A DNA stretch of 32,874 bases from Kiritimatiellia bacterium (GCA_016929905.1 JAFGHX010000269.1:1-32874); one strand, 5' to 3'; shown: positions 17,238-25,378, counted from the stretch's first letter. The notes: generated from the letters alone by a model not told the origin. Numbers and translations are program-made.

Positions 17238-17300
17238 CGGCTCGCGAGACGCTCGCCCTCCAGTTCTTGTCTCTTTGGAGGGCGAGCGTCTCGCGAGCCG
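17238..17300. repeat. Dispersed palindromic GGAGGGCGAGCG repeat, locus B (perfect 25-bp stem)
   Basis: Arms 17238-17262 and 17276-17300 are exact reverse complements over 25 bp, with a 13-nt loop (GTTCTTGTCTCTT). The right arm begins TGGAGGGCGAGCGTC and ends TCGCGAGCCG. It lies inside the predicted 5' leader of the downstream oxidoreductase gene, 23 bp before its AGGAGG ribosome site. Confidence 0.9.
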
Positions 17301-17336
17301 AGGCTGAGGGACAGGCTCGGAACAGGAGGCGGTGCG

Positions 17337-18389
17337 ATGAAGACGAAACGGAAGGGCGGATCCAGAGGCAAGATCCGAGTGGCATTGATCGGGGCAGGCA
17401 GCATGGCGAACAACGTTCATTATCCGTCCCTGGCGGAATTCGATGACGTGGAACTGGTTGGGCTATGCGACCTGGTCCCGGAGAAGCTGGAGAACACGGC
17501 GCAGCGTTTCGGCATTCGGCGCACCTTCAACGACTTTCGGGCGATGCTGGAGGCGACGAAGCCGGACGCGGTCTACGCGTTGATGCCGCCGCACCATCTG
17601 TTTGACGTGGCCATGGCGGTACTGCAGGCGGGCCACGACCTCTTTGTGGAGAAGCCGCCGGCGCTGACGAGTTTCCAGACCGAATGCCTGGCGAAGGCGG
17701 CGGCGGACGCCGGCGCGGTCACGGGCGTCGGGTTCCAACGCCGGTACCATCCGTTGTTCGTTCAATGCTGGAACGAGACGCGCAAGCACGGCCCGCTGCA
17801 CCAGGTGGTGGCCACCTTCTACAAGAACCAGGAACCCGCCAGGGTGCATCAGTACTACCGCGGTGCGATCGACATTCTGACCAGTGACGCGATCCACGCG
17901 GTGGACGCCATGCGTTATTTTGCGGGCGGCGACGTTGTGAGCGTTGCGTCCGATGTCCGCAAGATCGATTCGTGGTACAACACGTGTTTCAACGCGTTGG
18001 TCACATTCTCGACCGGCGCGACCGGCGTGCTGCTCACCAACTGGCGCACAGGCAGCCGCCGGCTCACCCTCGAGTTGCATGCCCCGGGCGCATCCGCGTT
18101 CGCCAACGCCGACGGACTGGGCGAAGTCTGGGCGGACAACGCCAAGGAGCCCACCCTGCGCCTCACGCACACGGAGGCCGCGGGCAGCGAATCCGGGCAC
18201 GTGCATCAGGGCTTCCGCGCCCAGGCGCGCGCGTTCATCGATGCGGTCAAGACCCGGCGCCAGCCGCACAACACCATTGCCGACGCGTACAAGACGATGC
18301 GGCTGGTGGATCTCATCTATCAGAATGCGATCAATGTGAGCCAGAACGGCGCGCACCTCAAGCGCACGCGGCAGGCGGCGCACGTCTGA
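17337..18389 (+). CDS. Gfo/Idh/MocA family oxidoreductase (1)
   Basis: Predicted NAD(P)-dependent sugar dehydrogenase, 350 aa, cytoplasmic. The N-terminal Rossmann motif is VALIGAGSMA (GAGSMA at 19-24) and the conserved EKPP is at 105-108. The C-terminal substrate domain has DAIHAVD (Asp184, His187, Asp190), the usual place of catalytic residues. The start at 17337 has AGGAGG 7 nt upstream; the open frame runs further upstream only through the inverted repeat. It is divergent from the GntR-LacI regulator, and a second family member follows 199 bp downstream. In 3-keto-glycoside pathways such enzymes oxidise glycosides at C3; that role is suggested by the DUF1080 and ThuA neighbours but not proven by sequence. 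Confidence 0.88.
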   Translation: MKTKRKGGSRGKIRVALIGAGSMANNVHYPSLAEFDDVELVGLCDLVPEKLENTAQRFGIRRTFNDFRAMLEATKPDAVYALMPPHHLFDVAMAVLQAGHDLFVEKPPALTSFQTECLAKAAADAGAVTGVGFQRRYHPLFVQCWNETRKHGPLHQVVATFYKNQEPARVHQYYRGAIDILTSDAIHAVDAMRYFAGGDVVSVASDVRKIDSWYNTCFNALVTFSTGATGVLLTNWRTGSRRLTLELHAPGASAFANADGLGEVWADNAKEPTLRLTHTEAAGSESGHVHQGFRAQARAFIDAVKTRRQPHNTIADAYKTMRLVDLIYQNAINVSQNGAHLKRTRQAAHV

Positions 18390-18393
18390 CGGG

Positions 18394-18556
18394 GAGAAGT
18401 CGAAGGTCCGAAAGTCGAAGGTCAAAGCTCGTGAGGTCGAAGGTCAGAGACTTGAGGGTCAAGGGCGCGAGTTCCAGAGTTCACAAATCGAAGAAGGCAG
18501 GACTTGTCGCAAGCTCTGCGACTTTCGACCTTCGACCTTCAGACTTTCGACCTCTC
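18394..18556. repeat. Opposed simple-sequence arms (GAAGGTCGAAAGTC family)
   Basis: Arms 18394-18431 and 18519-18556 (38 nt each) are inverted copies with 31/38 identity; six of the seven mismatches are transitions. Each arm is a run of 7-8-bp GTCGAAG-type units; the 87-nt centre has scattered half-units (GAGGTCGAAGGTCAGAG). It fills the gap between two oxidoreductase genes. A transcript could fold into a long imperfect hairpin. Confidence 0.8.
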
Positions 18557-18588
18557 GGCGGGCAAGGCAAAAGAAGGGGGAGAGACAG

Positions 18589-19533
18589 ATGTCGTTCAAG
18601 CTGGGACTGGTGGGGCTGTGCACCTCGCATCCGGGCAGCTGGGTGCCGATCATCCGGGATCTGGCCCAAGAGGGGCTGGTGGACGTTGAAGTCGTTGCGG
18701 CGTGGGATTCCGGTGAGACGCGTCCGGCGGGTTTCGCGGCGGAGTTCTGTGCGAAGTTCGAGATTCCGCGCGCGGTGCAGCAAATGGAGGAGATGGTTCC
18801 GCTGGTGGACGGGGTCATTGTGCACACGACGAACTGGGACCGGCACGTCGAGCAGGCGCGTCCGTTCGTGGAGGCGGACAAGGCGGTGCTGATCGACAAG
18901 CCGCTGGTCGGCAACCTGCGCGACGCCAACCAACTCCTGCACTGGGCCAAACAGGGCAAACGCATCACGGGCGGCTCCAGCCTGCGCTACGCGGGGGAGG
19001 TCCGCGATTTTCTCGCCGAACCCGTCGAGGCGCGCGGCACCCTTCACACCGCGCATTCGAGCTGCGGGGTAGACGAGTTCAACTACGGGATCCATGCCTA
19101 CTCGCTGCTGTGCGGGTTGATGGGGCCGGGCGCGCGGTCGGTGCGGTACCTCGGCGCCAGCGGTCAGAAACAGATCATGGTGCAGTGGCAGGACGGCCGG
19201 ATCGGGTTTCTGACCGTGGGCAAGAACGCGTGGCTGCCGTCGAATTTCATGGCCGTCACGGATAAGGCCGCCCGGCAGGTGACGGTGGAGACCAAGGGTG
19301 TCTACCGCGCGTTGCTGGAGGCGCAGCTTCCCTATCTGACCGGCAAGACGGACCGCCCGCCGACCCCGCTTGAGGACCTGCTGGAGGCGGAACTTACGGC
19401 CATCGCGGCGCGTATGTCGTGGCTCAACCACGGGGCGGAGGTCTGCCTCAGCGACCTGCGCCAGGACGACCCCGGGTACGACGGCACTCAGTTCGCCACG
19501 GAGTACGCCCGGGCGCGGATCGAGGCGAAGTAG
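18589..19533 (+). CDS. Gfo/Idh/MocA family oxidoreductase (2), atypical nucleotide-binding loop
   Basis: Predicted 314-aa oxidoreductase-like protein. The start at 18589 follows an AAGGGGGAGA site. The fold is suggested by the LGLVGL beta-strand/loop start, a Rossmann-like pattern up to VDGVIVHTTNWDRHVEQARPF, then LIDKPL (DKP at 103-105 instead of the usual EKP). The glycine-rich loop reads GLCTSHPGSW rather than GxGxxG. The C-terminal half (YGIHAYSLLCGLMGPGARSVRYLG, then FLTVGKNAWLPSN) resembles the family's substrate domain. The length is shorter than the 340-400 aa usual for the family. It likely forms an operon with the preceding oxidoreductase, though a repeat element separates them, and converges on the EF-G-like gene. 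Whether it binds NAD normally is uncertain. Confidence 0.8.
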   Translation: MSFKLGLVGLCTSHPGSWVPIIRDLAQEGLVDVEVVAAWDSGETRPAGFAAEFCAKFEIPRAVQQMEEMVPLVDGVIVHTTNWDRHVEQARPFVEADKAVLIDKPLVGNLRDANQLLHWAKQGKRITGGSSLRYAGEVRDFLAEPVEARGTLHTAHSSCGVDEFNYGIHAYSLLCGLMGPGARSVRYLGASGQKQIMVQWQDGRIGFLTVGKNAWLPSNFMAVTDKAARQVTVETKGVYRALLEAQLPYLTGKTDRPPTPLEDLLEAELTAIAARMSWLNHGAEVCLSDLRQDDPGYDGTQFATEYARARIEAK

Positions 19534-19570
19534 AGGAAGCCCTGCCGAGCACTCTGTCGCCGGGTGCGCG

Positions 19571-19606
19571 GGGGACACGGACAGACACGGACGAACACGG
19601 GCAGAC
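19571..19606. repeat. Short 10-bp tandem repeat (GACACGGACA family)
   Basis: Four 10-bp units in register: GGGGACACGG, ACAGACACGG, ACGAACACGG and a degenerate GCAGACGGAT. It lies in the 144-bp gap between convergent genes, where no other element was seen. Confidence 0.65.
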
Positions 19607-19677
19607 GGATTGGCGAGACGGCGTAGGCCGGGCTGGCCCGAAGGGCGAACAGGGCATCCAAAGGCGCCATGTTCGGG

Positions 19678-21783
19678 CTAGAACCGCTCGCGTATCGCGC
19701 CCGAGCTCTGCCGTTCCCGGACGATCTGCTCCGCGATCGTGGCGGGCACGCGATCGTAGCGGCTGAATTCGAGGACGAATGTGGCGCGGCCCTGCGTGAG
19801 GCTGCGCAGGTCGGTGGCATACCCGCGCACTTCGGCCAGCGGCACTTCACCGGACAGGTGCCGGACGTGTCCGCGCGTCTCCACACTCTTCACCTGCCCG
19901 CGCCGGCGGCCCAGGTCGCCGGTAACGGCCCCGACATGTTCCTCGGCCGCATTGATGTCGATTTGCATGACGGGTTCCAGGAGCAGCGGCTGTGCCTGCT
20001 TCAGCGCGCGGCGCACGGTCATGGCGCCTGCGAGCGAAAAGTCCTTGCCCGACGAATCGACCTCGTGCGCCTTGCCGCCGAGCAGCGTCACGCGCAGGTC
20101 GGTGACGGGGTAGCCGGCGGCGACCCCCTCGGCCAACGCCTCGCGCACGCCGAGTTCGACCGGGCGCACGAATTCGGACGGCAACTCGCTTGGCGGGCAT
20201 GCGTTCTCGAAGACGAACCCTTGCCCCCGCGCCAGGGGCTCGACGCGCAGGTGCACCTTGGCGAAATGGCCGTGGCCGCCGCTCTGCTTCACGTAAGCAT
20301 GCGCCAGTTCGGCGGCGCGGCCTACGGTCTCGCGGTAGGCGATGCGCGGTTGACTCACGCGCGGGGCAACGCCGGACTCGGTGCGGAGGCGGTCGACGGC
20401 GATTTCGAGGTGCAGTTCGCCCATTCCGGCCAGGGTCTGCTCGCCGGTCTCGGCGTCGAACTGGCCGATGAGCGTCGGGTCTTCCCGGCACAGGCGCGCG
20501 ACACAGGCGTGCAGCTTGTCGGCGTCCCTGTCCGAATCCATGGTGAGCGCGACCATGATGACCGGGTCCGGAAACGTGAAGGTCCGGAGTTCGACGCGAT
20601 GGCCGGGTTCGCACAGCGCGTCGCCGGTGATCGCGGAGCGAATGCCGACCAGCGCGACGACGTCGCCGGCGGAGGCGGAATCGATCTGCTCGCGCTGATT
20701 GCCGTGCATGCGGTAGATCCGCCCCACCCGCTCGCGGTCGTCGGTGCGCACGTTGCAGACCGTAGCGCCGGGCACAAGCCGTCCGGCATAGACCCGGACC
20801 CAGGTGAGGTGCCCGATGTAGGGGTCCGTCACGATCTTGAACGCCGCGGCGCAGAACGGCCCGTTGAGCGCATCGCGCCCGGCGTCCGCTTGCGCGGCGC
20901 GGGGCGCGGCAGGGAGGGACTGGCCGGCCACATCCCGCGGGGACGGCAGATAGGCCACGACGGCGTTGAGCAAAGCCTGCACGCCGATGCGCCGATGGGC
21001 GGACCCGCAGAGGACGGGCACCAGCGCGCCGTCGATCGTGGCCCGGCGCAGTGCGGCGAGCAGGGCGCCCCTGTCCGGTTCCCGGCCGCTGATGCGTTCG
21101 GCCAGCAGCACTTCGTCAAGCTCGCAGACGGCATCCAACAGCGCGTCGCGCGCCGCCTCCACATCGTCATGCAGGGCTTCCGGGACCGGGCCGCGCGCCG
21201 GCTCCGCGGCCGTGTCGGCCCAGAGCAGGGCTTGCCGGTCGATAAGCTCCACCACGCCCTGGAAACTCCCCTCGATGCCGACGGGAATCTGCACAGGCAC
21301 GGCGTGCGGGGTCAGCCGTTCGCGGATATCGGTCAGCACCCGCCCGAAATCGGCGCCCGTCCTGTCCAGCTTGTTCACGAAGATGATGCGCGGCAGGCGC
21401 TCGTGATCCGCGTGCATCCACACGGCTTCCGTCTGCGGCTCCACGCCGCCCACGCCGCACAGCAGGATCACGGCGCCGTCGATCACACGGATCGAGCGGA
21501 CGACCTCGGCGGAGAAATCGATGTGGCCGGGCGTATCGATCAGGTTGATGCGGTGGCCGGTCCAGTCGCAGGTCGTCGCCGCCGAGGTCACGGTGATGCC
21601 ACGCTCGCGTTCCTGCGGCATCCAGTCCAGTTGCGTGCTGCCCTCGTCGACGCTGCCGACGCGATGAATGCGACCGGTGTAATAGAGCATCGCCTCCGAT
21701 GTCGTCGTCTTGCCCGCATCGACGTGGGCGAAGATGCCGATCACGCGTACGCGATCCACACCTGTTTGTCTGGCCTCATGCAT
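19678..21783 (-). CDS. Elongation factor G-like translational GTPase
   Basis: Predicted 701-aa GTPase of EF-G size. G motifs are intact: AHVDAGKTTT (19-28), RGIT (61-64), DTPGH (83-87) and NKLD (137-140), followed by EF-G domains II-V. The N-terminal segment RVGSVDEGSTQLDWMPQERERGIT resembles an EF-G paralogue subgroup rather than the main str-operon EF-G, which usually reads IGEVHDGAATMDWMEQE. It is not a tetracycline ribosomal-protection protein, judging by TSAATTCDW after RGIT. No ribosomal protein genes flank it. The start at 21783 has AGGA a few nt upstream. It lies 103 bp downstream of a LacI-type regulator gene on the same strand. Role as an auxiliary EF-G (for example in recycling) is a family-level possibility. 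Confidence 0.85.
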   Translation of the reverse strand: MHEARQTGVDRVRVIGIFAHVDAGKTTTSEAMLYYTGRIHRVGSVDEGSTQLDWMPQERERGITVTSAATTCDWTGHRINLIDTPGHIDFSAEVVRSIRVIDGAVILLCGVGGVEPQTEAVWMHADHERLPRIIFVNKLDRTGADFGRVLTDIRERLTPHAVPVQIPVGIEGSFQGVVELIDRQALLWADTAAEPARGPVPEALHDDVEAARDALLDAVCELDEVLLAERISGREPDRGALLAALRRATIDGALVPVLCGSAHRRIGVQALLNAVVAYLPSPRDVAGQSLPAAPRAAQADAGRDALNGPFCAAAFKIVTDPYIGHLTWVRVYAGRLVPGATVCNVRTDDRERVGRIYRMHGNQREQIDSASAGDVVALVGIRSAITGDALCEPGHRVELRTFTFPDPVIMVALTMDSDRDADKLHACVARLCREDPTLIGQFDAETGEQTLAGMGELHLEIAVDRLRTESGVAPRVSQPRIAYRETVGRAAELAHAYVKQSGGHGHFAKVHLRVEPLARGQGFVFENACPPSELPSEFVRPVELGVREALAEGVAAGYPVTDLRVTLLGGKAHEVDSSGKDFSLAGAMTVRRALKQAQPLLLEPVMQIDINAAEEHVGAVTGDLGRRRGQVKSVETRGHVRHLSGEVPLAEVRGYATDLRSLTQGRATFVLEFSRYDRVPATIAEQIVRERQSSGAIRERF

Positions 21784-21886
21784 GGTGGTCCTGCACTACG
21801 AAAACCGGTAAGGCTCAGGCATAGCCGCGCCTTTGTCAAACGGAATCGGCATCGAATCGGGCGCGTTTGCCCGGCTACCTGCCCGT

Positions 21887-22897
21887 TCAGGCCGATTGCC
21901 GCACGATGAGGCGGGTGGGCAGCCGTTTGGAACCGGCCGGCAGCCCGCGAATGGCGGCAATGAGCGTGGCGCCGGCCGCGCGCCCGATGTCGAAGAACGG
22001 GTTTTGAATGGTGGTCAGCGGTGGAACGGCCATCTGGCCGATCTCGAGATCGTCGAAACCGATGACCCCGATCTGCTCCGGCACCCCCACGCGTTGGTCG
22101 CGGAACCCCTCCAGCAGGCCGAACGCCATGCGGTCGTTGGCGCAGAATACCAGGTCGGGCCTGTCGCCGGAAAGGAAGATCGGCGCGGCCAGGAAGCCGC
22201 TTCGCCGCGAGTAATCGCCGTCGAGCACACGCACGACCCGGAAGCCGTAGCGGCGGGCGAGTTCGAGGACTATCGCTTTGCGCTCGACGGAGTTGACGTA
22301 CTGATCGCCGCCGCCGAGGAAGCCGACGCGCTTCACGCCCCGGCTTGCCGCGTGTTGAAAGGCTTCCGCCATTCCGGTCCTGGAGTCGCAGTCAATGTAC
22401 AGGTACGGCTTGCGCCGCACGTGATGGTGGATGAAGATGAAGGGGACGCCCTGCTTGTGCAGGTAGGCGAAACGGGTATCGCCGATGACGTTGGCCAGGA
22501 AGATCAGCCCGTCGACCGAACGTGTGAGCACGAAACGGGCCAACTGCTCGGCCGGGAGCCGGTCGTCCGTGATGATGCCGACGCTGTAATTTTCGCGCTG
22601 CGCCGCTTCGTTGACTCCGAACAAGGTCTTCGAGAAATACTCGTAGGGCAACGGATGACGCTCGCGCCCGGCCTCGAACGGAATGACGACCCCGAGCTGG
22701 AAGCTTCTGTTCTGGTAGTAGCGCCTAACGAGAGTGGAGGGGGTGTAGCCGAGCTGTTTCGCCAACGCCTTGATACGCCGGCGGGTGTCTTCGGGAATCT
22801 TCGGGTGATCGTTGAGCGCGCGGGTCACCGTCGAAGGCGACACACCGGCCCGCCGGGCAACATCGAGCCGGGTGACATTCTTGGCCGAGCCGGTCAC
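21887..22897 (-). CDS. LacI family transcription regulator
   Basis: Predicted sugar-responsive repressor, 336 aa. The N-terminal LacI helix-turn-helix is complete (NVTRLDVARRAGVSPSTVTRALND, residues 7-30), with the hinge-like KALAKQLGYTPS following at 43-54. A periplasmic-binding-protein domain follows (LGVVIPFEAGRE, then SVDGLIFLANVIGDTR, RVGFLGGGDQYV, DLVFCANDRMAFGLLEGF, IGVIGFDDLEIG). The start is taken at a GTG (22897) ten codons before the helix-turn-helix because no ATG is available there; the ribosome site is weak, so this start is provisional. The upstream part of the frame (to 23089) reads through repeat-rich DNA. It is downstream of ThuA and oxidoreductase genes on the same strand. 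Its operator may be the palindrome at 25404-25425, but this is a guess. Confidence 0.85.
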   Translation of the reverse strand: MTGSAKNVTRLDVARRAGVSPSTVTRALNDHPKIPEDTRRRIKALAKQLGYTPSTLVRRYYQNRSFQLGVVIPFEAGRERHPLPYEYFSKTLFGVNEAAQRENYSVGIITDDRLPAEQLARFVLTRSVDGLIFLANVIGDTRFAYLHKQGVPFIFIHHHVRRKPYLYIDCDSRTGMAEAFQHAASRGVKRVGFLGGGDQYVNSVERKAIVLELARRYGFRVVRVLDGDYSRRSGFLAAPIFLSGDRPDLVFCANDRMAFGLLEGFRDQRVGVPEQIGVIGFDDLEIGQMAVPPLTTIQNPFFDIGRAAGATLIAAIRGLPAGSKRLPTRLIVRQSA

Positions 22898-23112
22898 GGG
22901 CCACCCGCTCGGTCGATCGAGAGCCTCTCCCCCGGCGCAGAATGGAGGGAAGATATGGCAGGATGGAAGACTGGCGGATTGGCGGACGATCGGCACGGAG
23001 CAACAGCAGGCTGAAGCCCCGACCGCGCAACAGATGAAATCGGGGCACCCATCATGGAATTTGGGCTGGCTGAGTGCACCCGAACGCAAGTACGCTGACG
23101 CATACCGGGAAG

Positions 23113-23184
23113 CGGCTCGTCGGGAGTCTCGCCCTCCAGCCGCACGAGAAAGGGGCCATGGAGGGCGAGCGTCCTCGCGAGCCG
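23113..23184. repeat. Dispersed palindromic GGAGGGCGAGCG repeat, locus C
   Basis: Imperfect inverted arms: 23113-23138 (CGGCTCGTCGGG ... CGCCCTCCA) and 23159-23184 (TGGAGGGCGAGCGTCCTCG ...), with a 20-nt loop. The right arm is identical to that of locus A (6120-6145) over its 26 bp, while the left arm has diverged. Confidence 0.85.
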
Positions 23185-23239
23185 CCGGGTACCCGATACG
23201 TGACCGTACGTACGTTCGGGGGCTCTAGGCTGCAGGGAT

Positions 23240-23278
23240 CTTCCACCCTTCCACTCTTCCATCCTTCCACTCTTCCAT
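23240..23278. repeat. CTTCCACT simple-sequence array
   Basis: A run of 8-9-bp units (CTTCCACCC, TTCCACTC, TTCCATCC, TTCCACTC, TTCCATG) starting directly after the ThuA stop codon on the minus strand. The complementary GGAAGAGTGG family reappears at 24031-24053. Confidence 0.75.
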
Positions 23279-23283
23279 GTCCG

Positions 23284-24003
23284 CTAGAACATCTGCTTCT
23301 CGCTCTTGTAGAGGCTGCTGTCGAGCCCCTGTTCGACGGCGATCCTCCTGCTTTCCGCGGCCCAGAGCATGCCGCGTCGCATGATCTCTCTGGGCGTCTC
23401 CATTTCCAGGATGTCGGCGTGATGGCCGAGCGAGGTATAGAACACGCGGCCGAGCCCCCAGCGCTTGGTCCACACGACGGGCACGTCCACCGCGCCGTTG
23501 GCGGAGTGATACCAGTTGACCGTCGGGAATCGGGTGGTGGCCAGGACTTCGATGGCCGGGTCGACGTGCAGGTAGTACTGCTCGGATTTCACGTTGAAAT
23601 CCTTGAGCCCCTCGACGATGGGGCTGGACCCCTTCCTGATGTTCACCCTGTACTCGACGTCGCCGCCGCCGGGATGCGAGACCCAGTTGCCGCCCATGAT
23701 GAACTGCCATTGCACGCTGTCGCGGAACGCGTCGCACATCCCGCCGTGGCAGCCCGCAATGCCCACCCCGTCGGCCGCCGCCTGCGTGACGGGCCCGACC
23801 TGCTCCTTCGTGATCTTGCCCATGGTCCAGATGGGAATCATCAGGTCGAGTGCTCGGAGCTTGTCCACATCCAGAAACGCGTCGAGCGTGTCGGATATCT
23901 CCACGTCGAAGTCTTCAGCCTGCAGAATGTCCCGGAGCAGTTCCGAGACTTCCACAGGTTGGTGCCCCGTCCATCCGCCGCGCACAATCAAGGCCTTTCG
24001 CAT
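23284..24003 (-). CDS. ThuA-like domain protein
   Basis: Predicted 239-aa cytoplasmic protein of the ThuA family (PF06283), class I glutamine amidotransferase-like fold. ThuA genes accompany Gfo/Idh/MocA dehydrogenases in trehalose and other glycoside utilisation through 3-keto intermediates. Visible hallmarks: KALIVRGGWTGHQP (3-16), GIAGCHGGMCDAF (81-93), FIMGGNWVSHPGG (101-113), VVWTKRWGLGRVFYTSLGHH near 176-195. The start at 24003 has a strong AGGAGGT site 5 nt upstream. It lies 223 bp downstream of a Gfo/Idh/MocA gene and upstream of a LacI gene on the same strand, probably one functional unit. The precise reaction is uncertain even for characterised relatives. Confidence 0.85.
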   Translation of the reverse strand: MRKALIVRGGWTGHQPVEVSELLRDILQAEDFDVEISDTLDAFLDVDKLRALDLMIPIWTMGKITKEQVGPVTQAAADGVGIAGCHGGMCDAFRDSVQWQFIMGGNWVSHPGGGDVEYRVNIRKGSSPIVEGLKDFNVKSEQYYLHVDPAIEVLATTRFPTVNWYHSANGAVDVPVVWTKRWGLGRVFYTSLGHHADILEMETPREIMRRGMLWAAESRRIAVEQGLDSSLYKSEKQMF

Positions 24004-24030
24004 GATCTACCTCCTCTACAGACCGGGTGA

Positions 24031-24199
24031 CTGGAAGAGTGGAAGGATGGAAGAATGACCGCGTGCAGGGGCTCCCGGCACTCGCGATACTGCACCCAAG
24101 CCCTTTTCGCTCCGTGTCCGGAACATACTGGCGGCCCTTCGCTTGTCCACTCATCGACATCTTCCGATCTTCCGGCCTTCCATCCTCCCACTGTTCCAC
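24031..24199. repeat. Opposed simple-sequence arms (GGAAGAGTGG family)
   Basis: Arms 24031-24053 and about 24176-24199 are imperfect inverted copies made of 8-bp GGAAGGAT-type units, separated by about 120 bp. It fills the gap between ThuA and the upstream oxidoreductase. No gene or promoter was identified inside. Confidence 0.65.
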
Positions 24200-24226
24200 G
24201 AAAGCCGCGCAGCAGGCGAGCGGCGC

Positions 24227-25378
24227 CTACGGCGCGGCTTTCCGGGCCTCACGGGCGAGCCTGGTCAAGACGCCGAATTCATCGAGCCCATCGAACGGCA
24301 TGACCGCGGGCAAAGGTTCGGGCCTTTTGCAGCTGCTTTTCAGCATCACATGCTTGCCCTGGTCAGCCGAGACGTGGAAGGACTCCATGACCTCGAGCAC
24401 ATGGTAACCCAACTCTCCGGAGGCCCGGTAAGAGCCGCGGTCGGCCAGGCCCGCCGCCATGTCGGACACGCCCAGCCCTCTCGAATTCTCCGAAAACGCA
24501 TGCGTGAGCGAGAAGTCGCGCCAGTCGGCCCAACCGGCCCGTTTCACGCGCGGCACGCCGCCGAACCCGTTGGGATCGGGCACGCGCATGGACCCCTCGG
24601 TGCCGTAGATTTCGATGTTCGGCATACCGTGTGCCCACACGTCGAACGACATGATGATCGTACCGATCGCGCCGCCGGCGAACCGCAAAACGCCGGTGAC
24701 GTGCGTGGGGATCTCCGCCTCGACCCGCGCGCCGAACTTCTTCTCACTGGTAATCGTACGGTGCGGGAACGTGATTTCCGTCATGGCCGCTACCGACGCG
24801 ACCGGCCCCAACAGATTCACCAGCGCCGTCAGGTAGTAAGGCCCCATGTCAAACATCGGGCCACCGCCGGGCTGATAGTAGAATTCCGGGTCCGGGTGCC
24901 AGGACTCGTGCCCATGGCCCATCATGAAGGCGGTTGCCCCGATCGGCTTGCCGATCCACCCGTCGTCGATCAGTTTGCGGCACGTCTGGATGCCGCCGCC
25001 CAGGAACGTGTCCGGCGCACAGCCCGTGCGAAGCCCTTTCTTCTCGGCCAGCGCCACCACCTCGTCCGCTTCCCGGATGCTCAGGGCATAGGGTTTCTCG
25101 CCATACGCGTGCTTGCCAGCCTCCAGGATCCGCTTGTTCACGGGCGCGTGCGCTTTCGGAATGGTGAGGTTGATGACGATCTCGATCGCCGGGTCGGCGA
25201 GAAGTTCGTCGACCGAACAGGCCTTCGGCACGCCGAATTCCTCTGCCTTGGCTCGGGCGCGTTCGGGAACGAGATCGGCGCAGGCGGCGATCTCCAGGTT
25301 CCGGAACCGGCGGCAGTTCTTGAAGTAGATGCTGCAGATGTTGCCGCATCCGACAATACCGACTTTCGTGGTCTTCAT
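24227..25378 (-). CDS. Gfo/Idh/MocA family oxidoreductase (3)
   Basis: Predicted NAD(P)-dependent oxidoreductase, 383 aa. Canonical Rossmann start KVGIVGCGNICSIY (GCGNIC at 10-15), YGEKPYAL (EKP at 94-96), and substrate domain PMFDMGPYYLTALVNLLGPV. In the last motif a tyrosine stands where many members have the catalytic histidine; this variant is common in the family. The start at 25378 has GAGGAA about 5 nt upstream. A perfect 22-bp palindrome and a sigma70-like promoter lie immediately upstream, so it is probably the first gene of the unit continuing into ThuA and LacI. Likely substrate is a sugar, glycoside or inositol-type polyol; it cannot be narrowed further from sequence. Confidence 0.88.
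   Translation of the reverse strand: MKTTKVGIVGCGNICSIYFKNCRRFRNLEIAACADLVPERARAKAEEFGVPKACSVDELLADPAIEIVINLTIPKAHAPVNKRILEAGKHAYGEKPYALSIREADEVVALAEKKGLRTGCAPDTFLGGGIQTCRKLIDDGWIGKPIGATAFMMGHGHESWHPDPEFYYQPGGGPMFDMGPYYLTALVNLLGPVASVAAMTEITFPHRTITSEKKFGARVEAEIPTHVTGVLRFAGGAIGTIIMSFDVWAHGMPNIEIYGTEGSMRVPDPNGFGGVPRVKRAGWADWRDFSLTHAFSENSRGLGVSDMAAGLADRGSYRASGELGYHVLEVMESFHVSADQGKHVMLKSSCKRPEPLPAVMPFDGLDEFGVLTRLAREARKAAP

Larger units (their letters stand above)
22898..23283. other. Repeat-rich gap upstream of the LacI gene
   Basis: 386 bp without a gene. It contains GGATGGAAGA-type units at 22943-22972, the palindromic element at 23113-23184 and an opposed CTTCCA array at 23240-23278. The first and last are in opposite orientation and flank the palindrome. 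No clear promoter for the LacI gene was found. Confidence 0.6.

Noticed and set aside
19678..21783. Tetracycline-resistance ribosomal protection protein
   Set aside because: The region after RGIT (TSAATTCDW) and overall length fit EF-G, not TetM-type proteins.
19669..21909. Plus-strand frame opposite the EF-G-like gene
   Set aside because: Mirror of a clear GTPase with all G motifs.
22898..23089. N-terminal extension of the LacI regulator to an ATG at 23089
   Set aside because: The extra 64 residues are Cys/Ser/Pro-rich read-through of repeat-bearing DNA, and LacI proteins begin just before the helix-turn-helix.
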